A DNA stretch of 64,000 nucleotides from Anolis sagrei (GCF_037176765.1 NC_090021.1:150047074-150111073); one strand, 5' to 3'. Shown: positions 45,718-56,545, counted from the stretch's first letter. The notes: generated by a model not told the origin, from the sequence alone. Made by a program: numbers and translations.

Positions 45718-45940
45718 CAGGGGTCCTCAAACTTTTTAAACAGAGGGCCAGGTCACAGTCCCTCAAACTGTTGGAGGGCCGGATTATCATTTGAAAAAAG
45801 CATGAATGAATTCCTATGCACACTGCGCATATCTTATTTGTAGTGCAAAAAAAACACATTTTAAAACAATACAATAATTAAAATGAATTTTAACCAATAT
45901 AAACTTATTAGTATTTCAATGAGAAGTGTGGGCCTGCTTT

Positions 45941-45990
<50 letters not shown>

Positions 45991-47184
45991 CAACACTTTA
46001 TTTGTACCCCGCTACCATCTCCCCAAGGGACTCGGTGCGGCTTACATGAGGCCGAGCCCAAACACAACAATACAGGCAATAATCACAACAATACAAGCAA
46101 TTAAAAAAACATAAATGATAAACATATAACATTATCAATAAGACAACATACAATTAAAACTATGGGAAGGCCAAATGTAAAAATTAAAATTGGAAATAGT
46201 GCTGAGGCATGGACGAAAAGGTGATAGTGGCGTTTGTGGAAGACATACGAGCAGACCTAAAAGTATAAAGTGCTTTGGAGGGACAAAGTGCTATGGGATC
46301 ATTATTCCGGGAAGGCACACTGGAACAACCACGTGTTCAAACTCCTCCTGAAGACTGCCAGAGTTGGGGCCTGCCTGATGTCCTTAGGGAGTGAGTTACG
46401 AACCCACGTGTTCACTTCGGTCATCTGGAGAGGCCCTGCTCATGATCCCACCTGCGTCGCAAGCGCGCTTGGTGGGGACTCGAGACAGGGCCTTTTCTGT
46501 GGTGGCCCCCCAACTCTGGAACACCCTCCCAAAAGATCTTAGACAGGCCCCTACATTGGCAGTCTTCAAAAAGAACTTGAAGACCTGGCTGTTCCAATGT
46601 GCCTTCCCAGATTAGGAATCTCCAATACCAAGTCCCAGAAGCACTTTAGAAGAACTAAGATTGCTGCACGCTGCATACTGCACTTACTTTATAATCCTAC
46701 ATACCTCCTGCCACACCAGCACTTTTAATCTTGTACCCATTACTCTGGCCCGGCCCAGTTTTATAGTGTCTTGATGTTTATTGTTTATTGTTTGTTGTTT
46801 ATACTGCTTAACTGTTTTTAATTTGCTTTAGGTATTGTATTGTTGTATTGTGTTTTGAGGCCTGGCCAATATAAGCCACATCGAGTCCTTCAGGAGATGC
46901 TAGCGGGGTACAAATAAAGTTATAATAATAATAGTTATAATAGTTCCAGAGTCGAGGGGCCACCACTGAAAAGGCCCTCTCCCTCGTCCCCACCAATCGC
47001 ACCTGCGATGCTGGTGGGATCGAGAGCAGGGCCTCTCCAGATGAACGAAGATGAGATAGGATTTTTGTTGAAGTTGTTGTGTGCTTTCAAGTCATTTCAG
47101 ACTTAGGTTGACCCTGAGTGAGGGCCAGATAAATGACCTTGGAGGGCCGTATCCGGCCCCCAGGCCTTAGTTTGAGGACCCCTT
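45718..47184 (+). mobile_element. OposCharlie1-like hAT copy 4 with nested L2s
   Basis: The left end CAGGGGTCCTCAAACT is at 45718. The right end (gtttgaggacccctt) is at 47184. The 8-bp target duplication AATTATAG is at 45710-45717 and 47185-47192. The hAT is split after ggcctgctttt (about 45941) by a minus-strand L2 (45941-46393, resuming 46935-47040). That L2 is itself split by a plus-strand L2 (46394-46934). It lies about 470 bases beyond the HTR2A stop codon. Confidence 0.9.
46391..46934 (+). mobile_element. L2 LINE inserted in an opposite-strand L2
   Basis: It encodes SQARLVGTRDRAFSVVAPQL then LWNTLPKDLRQAPTLAVFKK in one frame. The 3' UTR ends gctagcggggtacaaataaa with a short ATA tail. 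The flanking minus-strand L2 is continuous across it (gtccttagggagtgagtt | agttccagagtcgagg). Confidence 0.85.
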
Positions 47185-47691
47185 AATTATAGCATTTAAA
47201 TTCAGATTTCCACCGATAGCAGAATAGGATTGAGCCTTCCTAGCTGCTCTCCCAAAGCTGAAAAAGCTTAGGTGGAAATGTCTTGGGGAACGTCCCAGAG
47301 TTGCCATGGTAGCTGCAGACAGGTTCACGCAGTCACAAACAACTAACCTTTTCATTTTCTTGACTCCAGATGAACGAAGATGAGATAGGATTGTTGTTGA
47401 TGTTGTTGTGTGCTTTCAAGTCATTTCAGACTTAGATTGACCCTGAGCGAGGGCCGGATAGATGACCTTGGAGGGCCGTATCTGGCCCTCAGGCCTTAGT
47501 TTGAGGACCCCTGAATTATAGCATCTAAATTCAGATTTCCACCGATAGCAGAATAGAATTGAGCCTTCCTAGCTGCTCTCCCGAAGCTGAAAAAGCGGTG
47601 GAAATGTCTCGGGGAACATCCCAGAGTTGCCATGGCAGCTGCAGACAGGTTCACGCAGTCACAAACAACTAACCTTTTCGTTTTCTTGACT
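47037..47691. repeat. Tandem duplication (329 + 326 bp) over the HTR2A 3' end
   Basis: Copy A (47037-47365) and copy B (47366-47691) start ccagatgaacgaagatgag and end ttttcttgact. They differ at roughly 17 positions plus a 3-bp indel by eye, about 5%. Each unit contains the hAT right end, its AATTATAG flank, the start of the HTR2A 3' UTR and the last ten HTR2A codons with the stop. Copy B is joined to the real exon. Copy A is a downstream duplicate. Confidence 0.92.
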
Positions 47692-48434
47692 GGCGTTGCT
47701 CTTTAAAGTCCCATCCAAATTACATCTTCCATGGTTCACTATAGAGATGTCCTTAGCCAACAGTTCCGATTCCTTTTTAAGATGGCCTGAATGGCATGCT
47801 ATGGCAGGGATGGTGTTGGCCAAGAACATTTGCAAGGGTTTCTTTTCCTCTCTGTAGTGACATCTGATGTACCGTGAAAAAGCAGTCCGGTAGGTTTTAT
47901 TGAAGAGTGTGTATACAAGCGGATTGACAGCTGAAGAGAGGTAGCCAATCCAGACAAAAACGTTAAGCAGCCTTTCAATGACTTCTTTATTGCATGCCTC
48001 CTTGCAAATGACCGTCATGACGTTGGTGATGAAAAACGGACACCACATCACGACAAACAAGAAGAAGACAATCCCAAGTACTTTGGATGCTTTCTGTTCG
48101 TTACTGATGGATTGCATTGTCCTTCTTCCAGAGATTCCCGACTCTTTGCTCAGAGAGCGTTGGAAGAATTTGTTGGAAATCAGAGAACTTTGAGGGAAGA
48201 AACTGAACGAGGCAAACTTGGGTCTGGAATGGAGGTCATTCATGCACAGCATGGCTTCCTTTTGGAGAGATTTGATGGTTAAAAAGTAGGTGATCAACAT
48301 TATAACCAACGGGATGAAAAATGCCACAAAAGAGCCGATTAAGACAAAATTCTCATCCGCAAGCAGACAGCTTCCATTCCGGAAAACCTTGGAATGATCA
48401 TGTAGCCCAAACACAGGAACCGGCATTGAAATAC
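47659..48434 (-). CDS. HTR2A: HTR2A coding exon 3 (TM4 end to C terminus)
   Basis: Acceptor atttctag|GT at 48435 enters in phase 1. The exon encodes [14 protein letters not shown]5 ([18 protein letters not shown]), the third intracellular loop, TM6 with [14 protein letters not shown]7 with NPLVYTLF and the C-terminal tail ending EKVSCL before TGA at 47659-47661. Cys229 in GSCLLADEN is the ECL2 half of the conserved disulfide. Position 5.46 is alanine (Ala244), as in rodents; human has serine. The terminal SCL is a PDZ-ligand variant of human SCV. The exon frame closes exactly with exon 2. Confidence 0.98.
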
Positions 48435-48731
48435 CTAGAAATTGGGTTACAAAAAGGAAAAGGGAAGCTAAGAATAGTAGTCATATTTTTAACATGTCAC
48501 TGCTGCACACTGATAACATTCCTGGAACTGGAGCGCAGTCATTATTATCCTCATAAATGACATTTTCTCTGGAGCGTGAGCTCTTCTGTGACACTTCATT
48601 TCTGCCGTGATCTAAAATCATACCGTTCATCTTAAAGCCACTGAAAACAGGATCTGGTTTGTTTAAGATAATTAATATAGATATTAGTACTTATGGGGAG
48701 CCTAAGTGGAAACATTTTGTTTGTAGAATAA
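48435..48731. other. HTR2A intron 2, unique-looking part
   Basis: No repeat is recognised before the Helitron at 48732. Confidence 0.4.
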
Positions 48732-49309
48732 TCTATATAAATAACAATGTAATGTTCGTTTGTGGGATTAACAGAACTCAAAAACCACTGGACGAATTGA
48801 CACCAAATTTGTACACAAGACACTTAACAACCCAATGCATGTCCTTCACTCAAAAAAAAAAAAAAAAGAATTTGTCATTTGGGAGTTGTAGTTGCTGGGA
48901 TTTATAGTTCACCTACAATCAAAGAGCATTCCGAACCCCACCAATTATGGAATTGAAACAAACTTGACACACAGTTCTCCCATGACCAACAGAAAATACT
49001 GGAGGGGTTTGGTGAGCAGTGTCTTTTAGTTTTGGAGTTGTAGTTCACCTACATCCAGAGATCACTGTGGACTCAAACAATGATTGGATCTGGACCAAAC
49101 TCTACACGAATACTCAATATGCCCAAATGTGAACACTGGTGGAGTTTGGGGAAAATAGAATCTTGACATTTGGGAGTTGTAGTTACTGGGATTTATAGTT
49201 CACCTACAATCACAGAGCATTCTGAACTCCACCAACAATAGAATTGGGCCAAATCTCCCAAACAAAACCCCCATGTGGGCCACAGCAACGCGTGGCAGGG
49301 GACGGCTAG
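48732..49309 (+). mobile_element. Helitron, head-to-tail pair, first unit
   Basis: TCTATATAAATAACAATG start; gccac-agcaacgc-gtggc hairpin; CTAG end at 49306-49309. The body has two or three blocks of gttgctgggatttatagttc and ggagttgtagttcacc. Confidence 0.85.
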
Positions 49310-49639
49310 TCTATATAAATAAAAATGGAATGTTTGTTTGTGGGATTAACAGAACTCAAAAACAAATTGACACCAAATTTGGACACAAGACACCTATCAG
49401 GCCAATGAGTGACCATCACTCATAAAAACACTGAAAAACACAACAGAAGAGACTTTAAAAGCAAAAACAACAAAATAGCATTTTATATATACACACACAC
49501 ATACATACGCACACACACACAGATATATACACATGCAAACACACTATATACACATATACACAAAGATATACACACACATATACCCACACAAAACACATAT
49601 ACACAGACTGGGCCACAGCAACGCATGGCAGGGGACAGC

Positions 49640-49641
<2 letters not shown>
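49310..49641 (+). mobile_element. Helitron, head-to-tail pair, second unit
   Basis: It begins TCTATATAAATAAAAATG directly after the CTAG of the previous unit, with no base between. It contains caccaaatttggacacaaga, a CACA/TATA-rich body and the hairpin gccac-agcaacgc-atggc. It ends in a mutated CTAA running into (AAT)n. Confidence 0.82.
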
Positions 49642-49687
<46 letters not shown>

Positions 49688-49975
49688 ATCACACAGTCCC
49701 AGACACTTGGGAAGAATTTGACTTGTGATTCTGTGATACGAAATCCAGCATATATATCTCGTTTGCTGTGACATACTGCTTTTTTGTGTCAGTATAATAA
49801 TAATAATAATAATAATAATATATTTATATTCCGCCCATCTCCCCGAGGGGACTCACAGCAGATTATAGTATTTAAATGGGCACAGGCAAACATTCACTGC
49901 TTTGATTACAATGACATACAATGAGACACAAATACACAGACAAAAGCAAAGGCTTCTCCTTTCATTTCCGGCTGT
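49642..49975. repeat. (AAT)n tracts with LINE tail and SINE-like 3' block
   Basis: An AAT run (49640-49685) is followed by catcacacagtcccagacac, the reverse of the satellite monomer unit at 54.8-56.4 kb. A second AAT run (49793-49820) follows, then ttatattccgcccatctccc and ggggactcacagcagatta. Confidence 0.65.
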
Positions 49976-50277
49976 GGAGGCGATGCTCATCTCCGACTCT
50001 AGGGGAGGTGATATTTCTCCATTTCCAAGCCAAGGAGTCTGCGTCCGTTGTCATCTCCTGGTTGTGTGGCCGGCATGACTGCTTGGAGCAACTTTTTGCC
50101 TTTTCCTGCCTAAGCAGTACCTATTGATCTACTCACATTTGCATATTTTCAAACTGCTAGGTTGGCAGGAGCTAAGGCTGACAGTGGGAGCTCACCCCGT
50201 CCTTCAGATTTAAACTGCCAACCTTCAGATCAGCAGTTCATCAGCACAAAGGTTTAACCCATTGCACCACCCTATTA
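49976..50277 (-). mobile_element. Sauria-type SINE, reversed
   Basis: It is diverged but near full length: gtggccggcatgactgcttg, gatctactcacatttgcata, gctaggttggcaggagct, and a tRNA-like head gtttaacccattgcaccacc at the right. Confidence 0.82.
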
Positions 50278-50364
50278 CTCGCCCAAGCAGACAACTGTTA
50301 AAGAACTAAACAGAGGCATTATACAATATTTAATGTACCTGTCAAAATCGTCTCTCTACATTCA

Positions 50365-50492
50365 AGCCCCTTCTATGCTGACAAATAATCCAGATTATCT
50401 GCTTTGCACTGGATTATATTAATATACACTGCCATATAATCCAGTTCAAAGCAGATAATCTGGATTTTATATGGCAGTGTGAAAGGGAGCTC
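50365..50492. mobile_element. Palindromic MITE (AGGCCCCTTC family)
   Basis: It has a left arm aagccccttctatgctgaca, a right arm tatggcagtgtgaaagggag, and inner arms ccagattatctgctttg / aaagcagataatctgg. Confidence 0.75.
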
Positions 50493-50555
50493 ACACAATA
50501 CACCATAAAGACATGTTGCAAATAAACTGAAAACAAGACACTGGGTTTGTTTTGG

Positions 50556-50693
50556 TTTTTTTCCGTGTCAGGAGTAACTTGATAAACTGCAAGTTGCTTC
50601 TGGTGTGAGAGAATTGGCTGTCTGCAAGGACTGCCATATAATCCAGTTCAATGCGGATTGTATACAGCTGTGTGTAAAGGGCCTCAGTGGCAC
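50556..50693 (-). mobile_element. SINE 3' fragment followed by a MITE fragment
   Basis: ttccgtgtcaggagtaactt and gcttctggtgtgagagaatt are the reversed SINE tail. From 50630, tgccatataatccagttcaa to gtgtaaagggcctc is a MITE right half. Confidence 0.6.
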
Positions 50694-51239
50694 AGTCTAT
50701 GCTCACACAAACCATATATCTGCATTCCAGGGATTAAAGAAACCTCCGGGACTGTGAGTATGTACTTCAAGACTATACTTTACTGCTACATGACAGGAAA
50801 CAGAAGGGTATATTTTGATTGTTTGACTACCTGGCAACAGGAGCCATACGCTGTAGCTGAAATGTTTCAGTACTAGACAGCAGGCACCAGGAACACGTAC
50901 TTTGACCGCCAAAGAACCCTTTGCATGTTGGAGCCCAGATGAATGTCTTTTGACAGGGCCATCAACATTGGTCTGAGAGAGTTCATACAGACCAAATATG
51001 ATCATTAACCTAAATACAATGCAAATGGTAAGTGAAAGTACTAGAACATTAAAAACAATGTGTTAAAACCCAAAAGCAACTGACAACATTAACAATCAGG
51101 AAAATATCTGGCAAACAAATGTCTTCAGTTGACGGCAGAAACACCAAGCACTGGAGTCATGATCAAGAATGGACGGGGTTTGCCCTCTATCACTTAACCT
51201 CCAATTGTCCTAATTTGGCCCTGATTAATCATCTGTCAC
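50694..51239. other. HTR2A intron 2, no recognised element
   Basis: Unique-looking sequence; no exon is supported. Confidence 0.4.
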
Positions 51240-51556
51240 GGCCCCCCTGGTGGCACAGCGGGTTAAACCGCTGAGCTGCGGAACTTGGTGACCAAAAGTT
51301 TGGCAGCTTGAATCCAAGGAGTAGGGTGAGCTCCCACTATTAGCTCCAGCTTCTGCCAACCTAGCAGTTCAAAAACATGCAAATGTGAGTAGATCAATGG
51401 GTACTGCTTTTCCGGGAAGGTGATAGCACTCCATGCAGTCATGCCGGCCACGTGACCTTGGAGGCGTCTATGGACAACACTGGCTCTTTGGCTTAGAAAT
51501 GGAGATGAGCACCACCCCTCAGAGTCGGACAGAGTTGGACCTTTACATTTACTTAA
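51240..51556 (+). mobile_element. Sauria-type SINE, near full length
   Basis: Head cccctggtggcacagcgggt, body ctgccaacctagcagttcaa and ccatgcagtcatgccggcca, end cagagtcggacagagttgga with a ttacattta tail. Confidence 0.9.
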
Positions 51557-51564
51557 TCATCTGT

Positions 51565-51857
51565 CAGGCCCATAGCCAGGATTTTGATTCAGGGGTGCTG
51601 AGTTTGATTCGGGGGGGGAGGGAGCTGAGTTTCATTCAAAGGGTGGGGGGGCTGAGGATCTGCTCTAGCAAACCTTTTGTATCGTTACCCCAATACCCCC
51701 ATGCATATGGGATATATTGAGCATGGTGATCAGATCATGATATGAATAAACATAGCAGTTTCAATAATGTACTGGTAAGGCCTTCTTGCGGACCACCCTG
51801 AGAATTTCAGGGGGGGTGAAGCCCCTCAAGCCCCCCCCCCCCCCGGCTACATGCCTG
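51565..51857. mobile_element. hAT-type MITE with 8-bp target duplication
   Basis: The termini CAGGCCCATAGCCAGG and its near-complement CCGGCTACATGCCTG are flanked by identical TCATCTGT at 51557-51564 and 51858-51865. It has a G/C-homopolymer-rich interior and no coding. The 8-bp duplication and CAGG ends place it with hAT. The family differs from the OC1-like copies. Confidence 0.85.
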
Positions 51858-51865
51858 TCATCTGT

Positions 51866-52335
51866 CATCCCGTTCTTTCAGCTGCTCTTAAAATGTCCCA
51901 GTTTCTCTCTCCTCCTCCAACTCCTTCCCTTGTCTTCAAATTACTTAAATGCTGCACGCAAAATTAAGTGGCACTCTATTAGTCTTGGCCAAAAAGCAAA
52001 CTGCTACAGTCTAACTTAGATTGTCTATTCTTACCCATCAATGACTTTTGCTTTCATGACCACACAAATGTTGTTTAGCCACATGTCCTAGTTATTATCT
52101 GTGAAATGTAGCAGAGTATACTATCATACTATCTAATGTTGTTTCTCAATGTTTCTTGTCTTTTCAAAATAAGAGGCAACTCCCCCCCCCCCCCCCCAAA
52201 TTTGTTGCTTTACTACCAGTGGAAATTACAAAACTAAAAGAGGACTAATTGCCTTTTCTGTTACATTTCTTATCCCAGTGTGGACCAGAAATCTCTCTTT
52301 TTCTGTGTCACCTAAGGAAAAAGAGCTCTACTCAC
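51866..52335. other. HTR2A intron 2, region near exon 2
   Basis: Contains a C-homopolymer at about 52183-52197. Nothing else is recognised. Confidence 0.4.
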
Positions 52336-52536
52336 CTATGGAGATAGTCCAAACTGCAATGATTTTTGCAACAGCTTTTGTTCTCGAGTTAAAACGGCTG
52401 TGATGGATGGGCCTTCTTATGGCAATATAGCGATCCAGGGAGATAGCGCAGAGATGCATAATAGAAGCGGTGGAGAGAAGCACATCTAAATATATCCACA
52501 TAACACAGAGATCTGGAGGCAGACGCCACACATATC
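52336..52536 (-). CDS. HTR2A: HTR2A coding exon 2 (TM3, ICL2, TM4)
   Basis: Acceptor ggttgcag|GA and donor CCATAG|gtgagt bound 201 nt encoding [18 protein letters not shown], then [20 protein letters not shown] and [14 protein letters not shown]. Asp157 (human Asp155, position 3.32) is the amine anchor. Cys150 pairs with Cys229, and Asp174-Arg175-Tyr176 is the DRY motif. The ICL2 sequence IRRPIHH differs from human IQNPIHH. Phase 1 at both ends. Confidence 0.98.
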
Positions 52537-52597
52537 CTGCAACCAAGGAGAGGAATTAACAGATATCTATATGTAATTTGACTGGGTTAACTGGATA

Positions 52598-52792
52598 TTT
52601 ATCTGGGTTGTTGTAGGTTTTTTCGGGCTATATGGCCATGTTCTAGAGGCACTCACTACTTCTGAGGATACTTGCCATAGATGCAGGCGAAACGTCAGGA
52701 GAGAATGCCTCTAGAACATGGCCATATAGCCTGAAAAACCTACAACAACCCAGTGATTCCAGCCATGAAAGCCTTCGACAATACATTGGATA
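52598..52792. mobile_element. Penelope-like ends as a fold-back
   Basis: The left arm is gggttgttgtaggttttttc and the right arm gaaaaacctacaacaaccca. It ends gccttcgacaatacatt. Confidence 0.82.
52652..52704 (+). ncRNA. Hammerhead ribozyme motif (Penelope-like)
   Basis: CTGAGGA at 52662-52668, GAAAC at 52689-52693 and GTC at 52694-52696. One base pair at the foot of stem II is lost (ACTTGC against GCAGGC). Confidence 0.55.
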
Positions 52793-52839
52793 TTTATCAT
52801 TCTTAAAGTACTAATTAAATCTGTCTGTATGTGTTTGTG

Positions 52840-54113
52840 CCTTCAAGGTGCCTATTGACTTATGGCATTCCCATGAGTTTCATTCACTTTTCTTCAGCAA
52901 GGAATACTCAGAGGTGGTTTTCTCCATGTCTTCCTACAACACCTGGTATTTGTTGATGGTCTGTGTTATTGCCCCAGCTTTATTCTCCATCTTCATCGCT
53001 ATGATACTTCATCTTGTTGACAGGAAGCTTTCCACCGGAGTGGAATTCATCTATCAGACAGATGGCAAGCTATTTAACCTCAGCAGACTGAAAGCCAAAA
53101 CCAAGGTTACAACAACATCAGTTATAGAAATCCAGTATGCTGATGACAATGTCATCTGTGCGCATTCAGAAGAAGACCTACAAGGCACTCTAAACACCTT
53201 CACAGAAGCATACAAGCAGCTCAGCCTGTCATTAAACATCGAGAAAACCAAAGTGCTCTTCCAGCAGTCACCAGCCAACCCCCCTCCAATGCCAGAGATA
53301 CAGCTTAATGGTGTAACATTAGAAAATGTTGACCATTTCCGCTACCTTGGCAGCCACCTTTCCACAAAAATCAACATTGACACTGAAATACAACACCGCC
53401 TGAGCTCTGCGAGTGCAGCATTTTTCCAAAAGAAGCAGAGAGTGTTTGTGGACTGGGACATCCGTTAGGATACCAAGGTGCTTGTTTATAAAGCTATTGT
53501 CCTCCCAACCCTGCCATTTGCCTGCGAGACATTGACTGTCTACAGACGTCACATGCAACTCCTTGATTTTGTCTCCGAAAAATCCTGCAAATCTCTTGGG
53601 AAGACAAGCGGACAAATGTCAGCATGCTGGAAGCAAAGACCACCAGCATTGAACAGATGGTCCTCCCCCATCAACTCTGCTGGACCGGCCCGACCACCGT
53701 CTCCCAAAGCATTTGCTCTACTCCAAACTCAAGTACGGAAAACGGAATATTGTTGGACAGGAAAAGAGATTTAAAGATGGGCTCAAAGCCAACCTTAAAA
53801 ACTCTGGCATAAACACTGAGAATTGGGAAGCCCTGGCCCTTGAGCACTCCAGCTGGAGGTCAGCTGTGACCAGCAGTGCTGTAGAATTTGAAGAGGCACA
53901 AATAGAGGGCGAAAGAGAGAAATGTGCCAAGAGGAAGGCGCATCAAGCCAACCCCGACCGGGACCGACTTCCACCTGGAAACCAATGCCCTCACTGCGGG
54001 AGAAGATGCGAGTCAAGAATAGGGCTCTACAGTCACCTATGGACCCACCGCCAAAACACTGACCTTGGAGGACCATCATCCTCGGACTACGAGGGATTGC
54101 TTAAGTAAGTAAG
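52840..54113 (+). mobile_element. Non-LTR retrotransposon, RT C-terminal half
   Basis: It encodes TDGKLFNLSRLKAKTKV, the catalytic-site region IQYADDNVICAHSEEDL, SLNIEKTKVLF and HFRYLGSHLST, then a shifted frame to the C-terminal finger CPHC-x3-C-x-SRIGLYSHL. It ends in a (TAAG)n tail at about 54098-54113. At least two frame changes and one stop are visible (near 53466). It is the same family as 2960-3655. It is RTE/CR1-like, but no clade is assigned. Confidence 0.85.
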
Positions 54114-54765
54114 TAACTGCTCATCCAAGTGCTAACCAGAGCTGAACCTGTTCAACTTTCAAAATCAAAAGGGATCTGATGCCTTTAGGGTATTTCCGTA
54201 TTTGCTATATAATTGATCTATTATCTCAAATAGCTATGTGGATTTATGGTAGGAATATTTGGTGGAAATATTAAGGTTTACGGGAGGCAGTGCAACATGA
54301 GCTTGTGATAGAACACAGGAGAGGATGGGTGCCCTTGTAAGATTAAAAGAAGGGCAATGCTTACATTTATTGTTTCAGGAAAGGCAACTGGGATAGAATA
54401 GAAGATAGATGCTCCCTCTCCATGCAAAGACATAAGAAGACTAATGTTTGGAAAGAAGGGAGGAGAGGCCTCGGCAGGCAGGCAGGAAGCAGAAAAGGCT
54501 TGAATGCATCCATCATAGAAAGAAAACAAAGAAGTCAAACAAAAGGGTACAGAGGCATTCTAGAACTCCCTCTGTCACAAAGTACACGTTATACACCTTC
54601 GCTTCCAAGAAAAATGACTGTGTAATCAAATATAACAGTAGTTATTGTGAATGCTACATTTCAACTTCATTATACTCCATCAGATGATCCGATCAACTAG
54701 TGTTTCCTTCTGGGAAATGAAGTCCTTTCAGGGAGATGGGTGGAATAGTAATAAAGATAATGATG
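54114..54765. other. HTR2A intron 1, no recognised element
   Basis: Unique-looking sequence between the LINE and the satellite array. Confidence 0.4.
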
Positions 54766-54894
54766 ATGATGATGATGATGATTATTATTATTATTATTAT
54801 TTGAAACACAACAAGATGAGTCCACAGCAGACACACTGCTGGCTGTTGTATTGGATCACACGTCGGACACTTCCCAAGTGCCTAGGACTGTGTG

Positions 54895-54940
<46 letters not shown>

Positions 54941-55033
54941 TGAAACACAACAAGATGAGTCCACAGCAGACACACTGCTGGCTGTTGTATTGGATCACAC
55001 GTCGGACACTTCCCAAGTGCCTAGGACTGTGTG

Positions 55034-55068
<35 letters not shown>

Positions 55069-55160
55069 GAAACACAACAAGCTGAGTCCACAGCAGACAC
55101 TCTGCTGGCTGTTGGATTGTATCACACGTCGGACACTTCCCAAGTGCCTAGGACTGTGTG

Positions 55161-55201
<41 letters not shown>

Positions 55202-55295
55202 GAAACACAACAAGCTGAGTCCACAGCAGACACTCTGCTGGCTGTTGTATTGGATCACACGTCGGACACTTCCCAAGTGTCTAAGACTGTGCGAT

Positions 55296-55337
<42 letters not shown>

Positions 55338-55431
55338 GAAACACAACAAGCTGAGTCCACAGCAGACACTCTGCTGGCTGTTGTATTGGCTCACACGTCG
55401 GACACTTCCCAAGTGTCTAAGACTGTGCGAT

Positions 55432-55464
<33 letters not shown>

Positions 55465-55561
55465 GAAACACAACAAGCTGAGTCCACAGCAGACACTCTG
55501 CTGGCTGTTGTATTGGATCACACGTCGGACACTTCCCAAGTGTCTAGGACTGTGTGATTTA

Positions 55562-55598
<37 letters not shown>

Positions 55599-55823
55599 TG
55601 AAAAACAACAAGATGAGTCCAGAGCAGACACCCTGCTGGCTGTTGTATTGGATCACATGTTGGACACTTCCCAAGTGTCTAGGATTGTGCGATGTAATAT
55701 TATTATTATTATTATTATTATTATTAGAAACACAACAAGCTGAGTCCACAGCAGACACTCTGCTGGCTGTTGTATTGGATCACACGTCGGACACTTCCCA
55801 AGTGTCTAGGACTGTGTGATTTA

Positions 55824-55863
<40 letters not shown>

Positions 55864-56083
55864 TGAAAAACAACAAGATGAGTCCAGAGCAGACACACTG
55901 CTGGCTGTTGTATTGGATCACATGTTGGACACTTCCCAAGTGTCTAGGATTGTGCAATGTAATATTATTATTATTATTATTATTATTATTAGAAACACAA
56001 CAAGCTGAGTCCACAGCAGACACACTGCTGGCTGTTGTATTGGATCACACGTCGGACACTTCCTAAGTGTCTAGGACTGTGTG

Positions 56084-56129
<46 letters not shown>

Positions 56130-56230
56130 TGAAACACAACAAGATGAGTCCACAGCTGACCCTCTGCTGGCTTTTGTATTGGATCACACGTTGGACACTT
56201 CCCAAGTGTCTAGGACTGTGCGATGTATTA

Positions 56231-56269
<39 letters not shown>

Positions 56270-56370
56270 GAAACACAACAAGATGAGTCCACAGCAGACA
56301 CTCTGCTGGCTGTTGTATTGGCTCACACGTCGGACACTTCCCAAGTGTCTAGGACTGTGTGATGTATTGG
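54766..56370. repeat. 12-monomer satellite linked by (ATT)n
   Basis: Twelve copies of a unit of about 125-140 bp begin near 54803, 54942, 55069, 55202, 55338, 55465, 55599, 55725, 55863, 55990, 56130 and 56269. Each unit is aaacacaacaag(a/c)tgagtc, then gcagacac(a/t)ctgctggctg, gacacttcc(c)aagtg and ctaggactgtgtgat, followed by 25-45 bp of ATT repeats. Two monomer types (tttgaaa...agatgag and ttagaaa...agctgag) alternate in the right half, giving a dimeric higher-order unit of about 264 bp. Confidence 0.93.
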
Positions 56371-56494
56371 CGAATAATGCGCGCAAATGGTAATTTTGTC
56401 AGCACCAATTGTGTTTAAGTGCAGGCCAAGGTCTTTAGGCACTGCACCCAGTGTTCCAATCACCACTGGGACCACCTTGACTGGTTTGTGCCAG

Positions 56495-56541
<47 letters not shown>

Positions 56542-56545
56542 GCTA
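56371..56545 (-). mobile_element. Parent LINE 3' region of the satellite, with (ATT)n
   Basis: It is continuous with the last monomer. On the minus strand it reads HKPVKVVPVVIGTLGAVPKD, the pattern of a LINE protein C terminus. An ATT run follows at 56498-56540. Confidence 0.6.

Noticed and set aside
54766-56370. CRISPR-like spacing of a repeated unit
   Set aside because: The units are long, the spacers are all (ATT)n, and the setting is a vertebrate intron; this is a satellite.
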